DNA from: Firmicutes bacterium ASF500
Lineage (GTDB): Bacteria; Bacillota; Clostridia; Oscillospirales; Oscillospiraceae
DNA length: 64,000 bases
Assembly (NCBI GenBank): GCA_000492175.2
Contig: CP097573.1
Span: forward strand, 1,488,001-1,552,000
Direction of reading: 5' to 3'
The notes below the pieces were generated by a model, which ran no database searches, was not told the DNA's origin, and saw only the letters and a list, made by a program, of their open reading frames with translations. Position 1 is the first letter of the stretch. Each line of letters begins with the position of its first letter. Both the position numbers and the translations under genes were made by a program. Shown one piece after another: positions 1-7,302 of this stretch.

Positions 1-56
1 CGGTTGGGAAGTACTTCCCGCCAACCTCGCTGCAGGGGCCTGGGGCATGCCCGCAC

Positions 57-683
57 TTAGCACACACCCCCAGCGCCACCAAAGATACTTTTCCACATAT
101 GGTTATAGCCCTGACCGCCTTGGCTCAGGCTTTCCTGGGCCCGCCGGAACAGGGTTTCGTCCACCAGCGGCGGGATCACCCCATCGGCGTTCAGGTCCAG
201 TGCGATCTTCCGGGAGGAGCCCCCTGCCGCCGCTCGCCGGAAAATGCGCTCCACTATCGGGGCGGTGGCCTTGTCCGGAGCCAGGCGGTGTCGGTTTTCC
301 CGGTCTTTCCGGTAACCGCAGGGTGGGCAGGCACAGTACTGGCCGCCCTCCCGCTTGCTTCTCAGCACGTCTTTGACCTTTCGGGAGCCGTCCCGGAGGT
401 AGACCTCGTTCATGGCAAACAGGAAGGGAACCATGATGTTGTCGTGCTCCGTGTCGAAGTTGTCCGCAATGGCGATATACTGGATGCCGTGCTCCGGAAA
501 GAACTGCCCGGCATAGTAGCTGGCCTCCCGCATGTCGCGGCCCAGGCGGCTGAGGTCCTTGGTGATGACCAGGTCGGCCTTGCCCTGCTCCAGCTGCTTC
601 AGCATCTCCTTGAAACCGGGGCGGTTGAATCGAGTACCGGAAACACCGTCATCGGTATGATGACGGAAGCATTCTTTGCAAGT
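57..683 (-). pseudogene. Degenerate large serine recombinase remnant
   Basis: The reading frame matches the middle of a large serine recombinase of mobile elements: TDDGVSGTRFNRPGF, then ITKDLSRLGRDMREA, then the CGYRKD and IVERIFRRAAAG segments. The N-terminal part with the catalytic serine is missing, because the frame is closed by a stop at 684-686. The frame also jumps from the end of the catalytic/linker region (LNADGVIPPL) straight to VDETLFRRAQESL, which normally lies much further on, so there appears to be an internal deletion. It ends after about 210 residues, whereas intact family members have roughly 500 or more. A short unrelated open frame at about 690-765 on the same strand was not recognised. 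I read this as a dead relic of an excised or decayed element. Confidence 0.75.
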
Positions 684-887
684 TCAAGAGTCGCTCCTTC
701 GATTTTAGAAACATTTTCACGTCCAATCAGTCGAGCTGTGTAGGCATCTAATCAAATCTAATTTCACGCTTATTATAACTCACTCATACAACTTGCCTTT
801 CCCTGAACAATCTCAACAAAAAACATGCTCACAGACCGCAACCAACTGAAAAGCACTCCATTTTGTATATATTTTTCTAAAGGAGCG

Positions 888-915
888 CGGATTCAGGTCA
901 ATTTCCTGAACCCGC
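888..915 (-). terminator. Hairpin after spoIVB
   Basis: On the minus strand an 11-bp imperfect stem (GCGGGTTCAGG with CCTGAATCCGC) lies 22 bp beyond the spoIVB stop. It is followed by only a weak T-rich tract, so termination is plausible but not strong. Confidence 0.5.
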
Positions 916-936
916 ACTCTGATTTTCAGTGTGTCA

Positions 937-2046
937 CTAATTTTCACCCAATGCCTGTTTCAACATATTCTCTGCCAAAATTCCGTAACCCTTTGTAGGG
1001 TCGTTGACCAGCACGTGGGTCACCGCTCCCACCAGCCGTCCGTTCTGCAAAATAGGTGAGCCGGACATGCCCTGTACGATGCCGCCGGTGGTGGAGAGCA
1101 GATCCGGGTCGGTGACCTCCACCATCATGCTCCGGGTGCCGTCCCCCTCGGGGTACAGGCGGACGATCTCAATGTCGAATTCCTCCACCTCGTCCCCCCG
1201 GATGTTGGACAGGATGGTGGCCGGGCCGGTCTCCACCTGGCCCCGGGAGGCCACCTCCACCGGCTCCACGGCGCTGCCCACCGTCTCCCGGGGCATTTGT
1301 CCAAAAATACCCAGGTTGGTGTTGGCGTACAAAGTCCCCAGGTCCCGGGTCAGGTCGAACTGGCCGTGGAGCTCGCCGGGGGCGCCGCTGGCCCCCCGCT
1401 TCACCTCCATCACACTGGCGGGCATGATGCTGCCCGACTCCAGAGGCATGAGCATGGAGGTATCCACGTCGTTGATGCCGTGGCCCAGGGCACCGAACAC
1501 GCCGCTGGACGGGTCATAGAAGGTCATGGTACCGATGCCGGCCATGGAGTCCCGCAGCCAAACCCCCAGCTGCCAGACTCCCTGGCTGTTCTCCACCGCC
1601 GCCGCTTTCAGCTGGAGCTGCCGCTGGCCCCGCACCGCCTGGATTGTGAGGGGCTCATCCCCGCTCTGGGCCACCAGGGCCTGGACCTCTTCAATGGTGT
1701 CCACCTCGCCGCCGTTGATGTGGGTAATCACGTCGCCGGTTTTCAGGCCGCAGTCCCGGCCCGGGTAGGAGGCTCCGCCCTCCGTCTCCACCGGGGACAG
1801 GCCCACCACCAGAACGCCGTCGGAAAACAGCTTGATGCCCACCGCCTTACCCAGCGGGATGACCTTGCCCGCCATCCCGTCCGGGACTGCCGCCGGGGCC
1901 GCCGCCGCGCGGGGGAGCGCCGCCGGGGCCAGGGCCGCCACCGCCCCGCCGCCGGTCCGGTGGACCGCCAGCGACAGACAGAGCGCCGCGCCCAGGGCCA
2001 GCAGTCCCAGCACGACCGGCCCCTTTTTCTTGTCTTGTTCCATCAT
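937..2046 (-). CDS. spoIVB: SpoIVB, stage IV sporulation serine peptidase (PDZ signalling protease)
   Basis: This is the S55-family protease made in the forespore. In Bacillus it cleaves SpoIVFA to trigger pro-sigma-K processing. The frame is open further upstream, but ATG 2046 is preceded by GGGGGTGG at suitable spacing, giving 369 aa. A single N-terminal hydrophobic helix (about residues 9-25) is followed by a PDZ domain (about 80-160). The protease domain has the catalytic histidine in GALGHGINDVD, an acidic residue in VEVTDPDLL and the nucleophilic serine in GMSGSPILQNG. The order and motifs match SpoIVB, so the organism very probably sporulates. No spo0A lies next to it on the visible side. 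It is separated from the upstream ArsC-like gene by a terminator, so it probably has its own promoter. Confidence 0.95.
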   Translation of the reverse strand: MMEQDKKKGPVVLGLLALGAALCLSLAVHRTGGGAVAALAPAALPRAAAAPAAVPDGMAGKVIPLGKAVGIKLFSDGVLVVGLSPVETEGGASYPGRDCGLKTGDVITHINGGEVDTIEEVQALVAQSGDEPLTIQAVRGQRQLQLKAAAVENSQGVWQLGVWLRDSMAGIGTMTFYDPSSGVFGALGHGINDVDTSMLMPLESGSIMPASVMEVKRGASGAPGELHGQFDLTRDLGTLYANTNLGIFGQMPRETVGSAVEPVEVASRGQVETGPATILSNIRGDEVEEFDIEIVRLYPEGDGTRSMMVEVTDPDLLSTTGGIVQGMSGSPILQNGRLVGAVTHVLVNDPTKGYGILAENMLKQALGEN

Positions 2047-2060
2047 TCCACCCCCTTGCC

Positions 2061-2100
2061 AAAATAAAAAAGAGCGGACGGACCGAGATCCGTCCGCCCT
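2061..2100 (-). terminator. Rho-independent terminator of the ArsC/Spx-like gene
   Basis: On the minus strand GCGGACGGA pairs with TCCGTCCGC around a short loop, followed by a run of Ts (A-run at 2061-2071 on the plus strand). It separates the ArsC-like gene from spoIVB. Confidence 0.85.
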
Positions 2101-2143
2101 CTCATTATGGCCGGAGATTTTACAATTCAACCGTGGGGAGATA

Positions 2144-2491
2144 TTACAGCTTTTCCTCCCATTCACCCTGACGGAAGCCGGTGAGCACAAAGCCGTCTCC
2201 CACCAGGATGGGCCGCTTGACCAGCATCCCGTCGGAGGCCAGAAGCTTCAGCTGCTCCTCCTCGCTCATGCCGGGCAGCTTGTCCTTCAGGCCCAGCTCC
2301 CGATAGAGCATCCCCGAGGTGTTGAAAAATTTTTTCAGCGGCAGGCCGCTGGCCTGTTGCCAGCCCCGCAACTCGTCCAGGGTGGGATTTTCCTCCTTGA
2401 TGTGCCGCTCCGTGTAGGACATGCCCCGCTCATCCAGGAATTTTTTGGCCCTTTGACAGGTCGTGCATTTGGGGTACCATAAAAACAGCAT
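2144..2491 (-). CDS. ArsC/Spx-family thioredoxin-fold protein
   Basis: A 115-aa protein of the ArsC/Spx/YffB family: a thioredoxin-like fold with a redox-capable CxxC at the start (LWYPKCTTCQRAKKFL) and the typical RPILVGDGFVLTGF segment near the C-terminus. Family members are either glutaredoxin-dependent arsenate-reductase-like enzymes or regulators that bind RNA polymerase alpha (Spx, MgsR). The sequence alone does not decide between these. ATG 2491 is preferred over the upstream ATG at 2518 because AAGGAG stands nine bases before it. It probably shares a transcript with the 55-codon ORF upstream and ends at a strong terminator. No arsenic-resistance genes lie nearby, so a reductase role in arsenic detoxification is unsupported. 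Confidence 0.85.
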   Translation of the reverse strand: MLFLWYPKCTTCQRAKKFLDERGMSYTERHIKEENPTLDELRGWQQASGLPLKKFFNTSGMLYRELGLKDKLPGMSEEEQLKLLASDGMLVKRPILVGDGFVLTGFRQGEWEEKL

Positions 2492-2548
2492 CACGCCACG
2501 CTCCTTTTCGTTTTGCATATCGTACCATGTTTTGGCAAAATACGCAAC

Positions 2549-2716
2549 CTATTCCCCAAACCGTTGGGCAAGCATTTTCAGCTCGCCCAAGGTGGAGACG
2601 GTGATCTCGCTCTCCAGCAGACGCAGCTGGGCTTTGGCGGGCATGGTGTCCCAGTAGGACAGCAGCGCGGCGTCATGCCCCACCACGTCCTGGGGCAGAC
2701 GAAAATATTGTTCCAT
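2549..2716 (-). CDS. Small hypothetical protein (55 aa)
   Basis: This short frame begins at ATG 2716 with GGGAGG six bases upstream. It encodes a mostly helical, soluble peptide starting MEQYFRLPQDVVGH and ending LKMLAQRFGE. I do not recognise a family. A longer open frame runs upstream into the insertion sequence, but that extension is antisense to the transposase and lacks a ribosome binding site. The ORF ends 57 bp before the ArsC/Spx-like start and probably forms an operon with it. The IS1182 insertion 120 bp upstream may have removed or changed its promoter. Confidence 0.55.
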   Translation of the reverse strand: MEQYFRLPQDVVGHDAALLSYWDTMPAKAQLRLLESEITVSTLGELKMLAQRFGE

Positions 2717-2809
2717 ATCGACCCTCCCGCCTCCAGTCTGCCCGGACGGAGCAGTTTCCATGCGCTCCAGGCCGGAGGCGAGGCCCATAAATTCAAGAGG
2801 CTCTCTGAA

Positions 2810-2836
2810 TGTAGGGCAAGGGCTCTGCCCTTGCCT
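2810..2836. repeat. Truncated TGTAGGG-type palindromic repeat (family C)
   Basis: This matches the complete copy at 18960-18990 for its first 27 bases (TGTAGGGCAAGG..., inverted repeat of 10 bp). It lacks the final CTACA because the IS1182 left end begins immediately afterwards. No complementary remainder lies at the right end of the IS. Confidence 0.75.
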
Positions 2837-2837
2837 C

Positions 2838-4425
2838 AGCCTGTCGAAAAAGTCTGCCTTTTGGTAGACTTTTTCATGTAAAGATGATAAAATAGGGAGT
2901 AAGGGGTGAGGGAAATGTTGGAGCGAGGGAAAAATGAGCGAGGGGTCATAGAAATGGTGGACACAGAAAGCCTGGTGCCGCCCGAACATCTATTGCGGCA
3001 GGTGGATGCAGCGGTAGATTTCGAGAAATTGTACGAAATCGTGGAGGCGTTGTACAGCGAAGAAGAGGGCCGGCGGAGCATCGACCCAGTGGTGCTATTC
3101 AAAATCGTATTGCTGCAGCATCTGGATGGGAATGTATCTTTGCGGGGAACGTTGCGCAGAGCCCAGACAGATATAGCATACCGGTGGTTTTTGCGATACA
3201 CGCTGAGTGAGGAGCTGCCCCATTTTTCCACGGTGAGTTACAACTTCCGGCACCGGTTTACTTCAGAAACCATAGAGGCAGTATTTCGATGGATATTGGA
3301 GGAGGCGGGCAGTGCGGGAGCACTGACCCCGGCGGCGGTATTTATAGATGGGACACACATCAAAGCCAGCGCAAATCTGAAGAAGAAAATGAAGCAGGAA
3401 GTACCGGCAGCGGCAAAACGATACCAGGAAGAACTGCTGGCGGAAGTGAACGCGGACCGGGAGGCTCATGGAAAAAAGCCACTGGATGATGAAGAAGAAC
3501 CACCCAAAGCTGGAGGGAAGAAACAGGACAATACCTCAAAAAAGAAGCAGGCCCGGAGGAAGAAAGAGGCGAAAAAGCAGAAAACAGTAACGGTATCCAC
3601 CACAGACCCGGAGAGTGGAATGTTCCACAAAGGGGAGCACAAGCGGTGCTTTGCTTATGAGGCCCATACCGCCTGTGACAAGAGCGGTTACGTATTGGAA
3701 ACAGTGGTCACCCCCGGAAATGTCCATGACAGCGTGGCGTTTGACGATGTTTACGACAAATTGATTCAATCGTTTCCAGAGGTGGAAACAGTGGTGGCAG
3801 ATGCCGCCTACAAGACCCCGCATATTTGCAAAAAGGTATTTCGAGATGGCCGGGTATTGTCTACAGCCTACAAGCGGCCCACGACGATGAAGGGTGGACA
3901 TCCCTGGTGGTCTTACGTCTACGATGAATATTATGACTGCGTGATCTGCCCAGAATACCACATCCTGTCCTACCGCACCACCAACCGGGATGGATACCGT
4001 GAATACCGCAGCGATCCGACAATTTGTGCCCAGTGCCCCACCCGGCATTTATGTACAAAATCCAAAAGCTTCGTAAAGACTGTCCTGCGGCACATCTGGA
4101 AGGGCTATGAGGAACTGGCCGATGATGCCAGGTACACCCCGGAGTACAAGCAGCTCTATGCAAGGCGCAAAGAGACCATTGAGCGAGTTTTTGCCGATGC
4201 AAAAGAAAAACACGCCATGCGCTATACCGTTTACCGTGGTCTGGCCCAGGTTTCCAACTGGGTGAGGCTTAAATTTGCTGCCATGAACCTCAAAAAGTTG
4301 GCAAGATGGAAAGCCAGAAAGCGCTTTGCTCCGCCTTCCTCCACACCCTCCTCCTACATTTTATTCCTCATTAACGTTGTGGCCTGTCTGGTAATGAAGC
4401 CAGACAGGCCATTTTTCGACAAGCT
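2838..4425 (+). mobile_element. IS1182-family insertion sequence, copy 1 (1588 bp)
   Basis: The element is defined by comparison with the second copy at 15729-17316, which has exactly the same length. The terminal inverted repeats are 14 bp with one mismatch (AGCCTGTCGAAAAA at 2838-2851; its near-complement at 4412-4425). Both ends carry subterminal hairpins: AGTCTGCC/GGTAGACT around TTTT at the left, and an 11-bp stem at 4381-4410 on the right. The left end abuts a palindromic repeat and the right end abuts a 13-bp-stem hairpin (4426-4458). No short target duplication is visible, and the two flanks appear unrelated, which suggests rearrangement at one side. Confidence 0.9.
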
Positions 4426-4492
4426 AAGGCGGCTAGTAGTGTTAATACTAGCCGCCTTATATTTAATTATTAGTTCTCGAAATACTCAATAA
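2915..4492 (+). CDS. IS1182-family transposase, copy 1
   Basis: A DDE transposase with an N-terminal DUF772-type domain (LVPPEHLLRQVDAAVDF) and a DDE_Tnp_1_6-type core. The likely catalytic residues are D in VFIDGTHIKAS, D in VVADAAYKTPH and E in ETIERVFADAKEKH. A cysteine cluster (CPEYH, CAQCPTRHLC) lies before the last acidic residue. A lysine-rich insert is at about residues 185-225. ATG 2915 has AAGGGG eight bases upstream; ATG 2954 has an equally good site and is the alternative. The frame has no stop inside the element: it reads through the right terminal repeat and about 22 codons of flanking DNA before TAA at 4490-4492. Confidence 0.9.
   Translation: MLERGKNERGVIEMVDTESLVPPEHLLRQVDAAVDFEKLYEIVEALYSEEEGRRSIDPVVLFKIVLLQHLDGNVSLRGTLRRAQTDIAYRWFLRYTLSEELPHFSTVSYNFRHRFTSETIEAVFRWILEEAGSAGALTPAAVFIDGTHIKASANLKKKMKQEVPAAAKRYQEELLAEVNADREAHGKKPLDDEEEPPKAGGKKQDNTSKKKQARRKKEAKKQKTVTVSTTDPESGMFHKGEHKRCFAYEAHTACDKSGYVLETVVTPGNVHDSVAFDDVYDKLIQSFPEVETVVADAAYKTPHICKKVFRDGRVLSTAYKRPTTMKGGHPWWSYVYDEYYDCVICPEYHILSYRTTNRDGYREYRSDPTICAQCPTRHLCTKSKSFVKTVLRHIWKGYEELADDARYTPEYKQLYARRKETIERVFADAKEKHAMRYTVYRGLAQVSNWVRLKFAAMNLKKLARWKARKRFAPPSSTPSSYILFLINVVACLVMKPDRPFFDKLRRLVVLILAALYLIISSRNTQ
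4426..4458. repeat. Perfect 13-bp-stem palindrome flanking the IS1182 right end
   Basis: AAGGCGGCTAGTA pairs with TACTAGCCGCCTT around a seven-base loop, directly abutting the terminal repeat. An AT-rich tract follows, so it may have been a terminator that served as insertion target. Confidence 0.75.
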
Positions 4493-4530
4493 TTTTATTA
4501 GCCGCATTTCCTAGATATTGTCTACAAGAG

Positions 4531-4680
4531 TTAAGCGCGAATAGCAGCCCAAATAGCAATACAACGGACGTGTACCGCAGCGGTAAAGGCATCCGAGGTT
4601 TTGGTATAACGAGCGGCAATACCTCTCCAACGTTTCAGGGTTGCCTGCCGTCCATACCCATTGATTTTCTTGTGTTTCGA
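4531..4680 (-). pseudogene. C-terminal remnant of an IS5-type transposase
   Basis: On the minus strand the frame reads FSKHKKINGYGRQATLKRWR, then GIAARYTKTSDAFTAAVHVRC and IAIWAAIRA, stopping at 4531-4533. The pattern of a basic/aromatic stretch, then RY(D/T)K, then a hydrophobic helix containing IWA is typical of the C-terminus of IS5-family transposases. No upstream part of the gene remains, so it cannot be functional. Confidence 0.65.
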
Positions 4681-4698
4681 GAAGTATCGTTATCTAAC

Positions 4699-4780
4699 GC
4701 CGTCTTTTGCTGGGGTAAGATAGCGTAACCATAAAAGATGGTGCGCTGTCTTACCCCAGCATTTTGTATTATCAGACGGC
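4699..4780. repeat. Nested inverted repeat of unknown origin
   Basis: An inner pair of 17-bp arms (GCTGGGGTAAGATAGCG at 4709-4725 and its near-perfect complement at 4744-4760, one mismatch) encloses an 18-nt AT-rich loop. An outer pair, GCCGTCT (about 4700-4706) and AGACGGC (4774-4780), lies outside it. The unit could be a small miniature transposon or the end of a lost element. I see no gene in it. Confidence 0.6.
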
Positions 4781-4871
4781 AAAACTCTTGACATCAGCGC
4801 CAATCTTCCGGAAATAGGATATGCTTTCCGTCGGTTCCTCGCCGCTGTCCACTTTGCCCACGAAGCTGTAA
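4772..4871 (-). pseudogene. C-terminal tail of an unidentified gene
   Basis: On the minus strand an open frame of about 32 codons (SFVGKVDSGEEPTESIS then YFRKIGADVKSFAV) ends at TGA 4772-4774. Its upstream part has been replaced by the IS3-type sequence at about 4870. Codon use looks coding, but I do not recognise the family. It may come from a conjugative element, which is only a guess from context. Confidence 0.4.
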
Positions 4872-5880
4872 AAGATTTCGATTTTTCGTCAGGAGCGTCA
4901 GTATGAGGCGGTACGCCGGGGTACGGAGGAAGAGAAGTATTCCGTGACAGAGGCGTGCCGCGCGCTGCATATCTCCCGTGCCGGATATTACCAGTGGCGT
5001 TCCGGCAGAGCCAGCGCCCGCACGGTGGAAAACAGGCGGCTGGCCGGACTGGTGAGGAAGATCCACGCTGAGAACCCAGATAAGGGCTACCGGCGTATCC
5101 GGGACGATCTGGCGCGTTATTACGGCACGCCGGTGAACGACAAGCGGGCGCTTCGCATCTGCCGCAGTCTGGGTGTCCGCTCCACCATCAAATACACCCG
5201 GCATAGTTGCATCCGGCGGGCCTCAGGCCCACAGTGTCTGGCGGAAAATGTGCTGAACCGCCAGTTCTACGCAGAAAAGCCCAACGAAAAGTGGCTGACG
5301 GATGTGACGGAGTTCAAATATTATGTGGGCTCAAGCGCGCATAAGCTCTACCTCAGCGCCATCCTGGACCTTTATGACCGGCGGATCGTTTCCTTTGTCC
5401 TCCGAGACGCCAACGACAGCGCCCTGGTCCATGAGACACTGGATCAGGCTCTGGCCGCCAATCCTGATGCACACCCGATGTTCCATAGCGACAGGGGCTT
5501 TCAATATACGACCAGGGTGTTTCACGACAAGCTGGCCGCGGCCGGGATGACACAGAGTATGTCCCAGGTGGGCAAGTGTATTGACAACGGGCCTATGGAG
5601 GGCTTCTGGGGCATCCTCAAGCGGGAGCGGTACTATGGCAGGAAATTTACCAGCCGGGAGCAGCTGTGCCGGATGATCCGGGAATATATTGCCTACTACA
5701 ATTTCAGCCGCCTCCAGCGTCGTTTGGGCATCCATACGCCCATGGAGGTCTACGCCCAATACCGTGCGGCCTGACAGATACCTGCGCTGTACGGCAGTGC
5801 ACAACACCTGCCGGAATACTTTATGGCTTTTTCATGATTTTCTATTTTATTTCTCTGTCTACTTGACGGGGAGCAGTTCA
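4872..5880 (+). mobile_element. 5'-truncated IS3-family insertion sequence
   Basis: The element retains OrfB and a right end at about 5853-5880 (ACTTGACGGGGAGCAGTTCA), which resembles IS3-group terminal repeats. No OrfA and no matching left terminal repeat are visible. The sequence upstream of about 4871 belongs to another gene tail. The element is therefore probably immobile on its own. Confidence 0.75.
4944..5774 (+). CDS. IS3-family transposase OrfB (integrase-core)
   Basis: Contains the HTH_21-like segment (HISRAGYYQWRSGRAS, then KGYRRIRDDLARYYG) and an rve integrase core. Its DDE triad is visible: D in KWLTDVTEF, D in MFHSDRGFQYT and E in GPMEGFWGILKRERYY. The C-terminal REYIAYYNFSRLQRRLG is typical of the group. 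The frame is open back to 4872, and the residues there (QYEAVRRGTEEEKYSVTEA) look like genuine OrfB sequence. OrfB is normally made by -1 frameshifting from OrfA, so GTG 4944 may not be the real start. Without OrfA the protein probably does not transpose efficiently. Confidence 0.85.
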   Translation: MTEACRALHISRAGYYQWRSGRASARTVENRRLAGLVRKIHAENPDKGYRRIRDDLARYYGTPVNDKRALRICRSLGVRSTIKYTRHSCIRRASGPQCLAENVLNRQFYAEKPNEKWLTDVTEFKYYVGSSAHKLYLSAILDLYDRRIVSFVLRDANDSALVHETLDQALAANPDAHPMFHSDRGFQYTTRVFHDKLAAAGMTQSMSQVGKCIDNGPMEGFWGILKRERYYGRKFTSREQLCRMIREYIAYYNFSRLQRRLGIHTPMEVYAQYRAA

Positions 5881-6168
5881 AAACGCAGACGGCATACACT
5901 ACAACAGAAGTGGGCTGGCTTTTGGGGAAAGAAAAGTGGAAAAATCTATGCTGTATTGGCGCAATCAAAACAGAGTTCGAGAGAAAAGGGACGAGAACAG
6001 AGGAATGGCATTACTATGTCTCCAGCCGCAGTCTTACCGCTCTGGAACTGCTTCATCTTTCAATTCCAAGCGCCCACTTTCTCAAATTATGTTTAACTGT
6101 CTCCTTGCCCTCTCTTCTATTTCCTCCCTCCTGGAAAATCGATTTCCCTCCCCATCACATATGTTATA
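5881..6168. other. Intergenic stretch with no recognised gene
   Basis: Between the IS3 right end and the FIST promoter. I see only short frames without ribosome binding sites and no strong hairpin. Confidence 0.5.
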
Positions 6169-6197
6169 TTGACACACCGCCGATTTTACCGTATAAT
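6169..6197 (+). promoter_or_regulatory. Consensus sigma-A promoter of the FIST-chemoreceptor operon
   Basis: TTGACA (6169-6174), a 17-bp spacer, then TATAAT (6192-6197): a perfect match to the housekeeping consensus, 35 bp upstream of the start codon. It suggests strong constitutive transcription unless a repressor intervenes. Confidence 0.9.
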
Positions 6198-6232
6198 AAA
6201 TTGTTTACGAAATCATGGAGGAGGAAGGCGGC

Positions 6233-7288
6233 ATGAAACAGTTTTTTGGTATGAGTCAGCGGGGAAGCCTGGACGAGGCACTCCAGGGTCTCCATCAGCC
6301 ACAGTTCATCATGCTATTATCCAACAACGACCAGTTTGAGGCACACGTAGCGGCATTGGAAAAGCGGTTTCCCGGCGTACCCAGCATCGGCTGTATTGGA
6401 ATGAGCTACCAGACCGGCATCGTGGAGAAGGGAGTCGGGATTATCGCCTTTTACGACGGCGTGACCGCCGCGGCGAACGTTCTGGAGCAGGTTTCCAAAA
6501 TGCCCGTAAGGTACATACAGCGCCTGGAGCAGGACATGCAGGCAGTGGGCGGCTCCAGCAATGACACCGTATGTATTGATTTCTGCTCCGGCAACGACGC
6601 CTGCGTGCTGACCACCATCTACACCGTTCTGAGCAAGCGGGGCATCTCTCTGATGGGCGGCACCGGCGACCAGGGCCGGGTCTCCGCCAACGGGCGGGTG
6701 TATCAGGATGCGGTGGCCTACGGGCTGATCCGCAATCAGAACGGCCGGGTGAAGACCTATAAGGAAAATATCTATCACCAGCTGGGCGACTACCGCTTCA
6801 TCGCCTCTGACACCGACCGGGCCAACTACATTTTAGGGTCGCTCAACGGCAAGAGCGCCAAGCAGGTGTACAAGGACATCCTCCATGTGACCGACGAGGA
6901 GATCCTCACCCGCACGTTCCAGAACCCCTTCGGCAAGCTGAACGGAGACGACACCTGCATCATTTCCATCAAAGAGGTCCACGGCAACGCCCTGGCCTGC
7001 TTCCGTCAGGTGAACGACTCCGACGTGCTTATCTTACTTGAGCTGGGGGACTATCAGACCATTGTGCAGGAGACTATCCGGCAGATCAAGCAGGATTTCC
7101 CCCGCCGCTCCGCCATCTTCTCTGTCAACTGCCTGTTCCGCTACAAGCTGTTCTCCGAGCACGGCTATATGCAGAGCTATCTGCGGGATATGTCGGCCCT
7201 GGGCAACCACGCCGGCTTTGTCGGCTACGGCGAGCACTACAACAACCGGTTTGTCAACCAGTCCATGACCTGCGTGGTCTTTGAGTGA
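6233..7288 (+). CDS. FIST domain sensory protein
   Basis: A 351-aa protein with FIST_N (about residues 20-200) and FIST_C (about 210-340) domains. FIST proteins are proposed sensors of small ligands, possibly amino acids. Here it has no membrane segment and no output domain of its own. ATG 6233 is chosen over the in-frame ATG at 6215 because GGAGGAAGG directly precedes it. Visible landmarks are SIGCIGMSYQTGIVEKG, GISLMGGTGDQGRVSANGRV and the C-terminal GNHAGFVGYGEHYNNRFVNQ. It ends 14 bp before a cytoplasmic chemoreceptor and shares its promoter. The likely role is ligand detection for that receptor; this is inference from context. Confidence 0.85.
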   Translation: MKQFFGMSQRGSLDEALQGLHQPQFIMLLSNNDQFEAHVAALEKRFPGVPSIGCIGMSYQTGIVEKGVGIIAFYDGVTAAANVLEQVSKMPVRYIQRLEQDMQAVGGSSNDTVCIDFCSGNDACVLTTIYTVLSKRGISLMGGTGDQGRVSANGRVYQDAVAYGLIRNQNGRVKTYKENIYHQLGDYRFIASDTDRANYILGSLNGKSAKQVYKDILHVTDEEILTRTFQNPFGKLNGDDTCIISIKEVHGNALACFRQVNDSDVLILLELGDYQTIVQETIRQIKQDFPRRSAIFSVNCLFRYKLFSEHGYMQSYLRDMSALGNHAGFVGYGEHYNNRFVNQSMTCVVFE

Positions 7289-7302
7289 GGGAGGGAACAT
7301 CC

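Noticed and set aside
2144..2491. Arsenic-resistance operon
   Set aside because: Only an ArsC/Spx-fold protein is present, with no arsB, acr3 or arsR nearby, so the family name is used without the function.
2549..2989. 146-codon ORF running from the insertion sequence into the 55-codon gene
   Set aside because: The first 90 codons are antisense to the transposase and repeat DNA. The ribosome binding site is at the internal ATG 2716.
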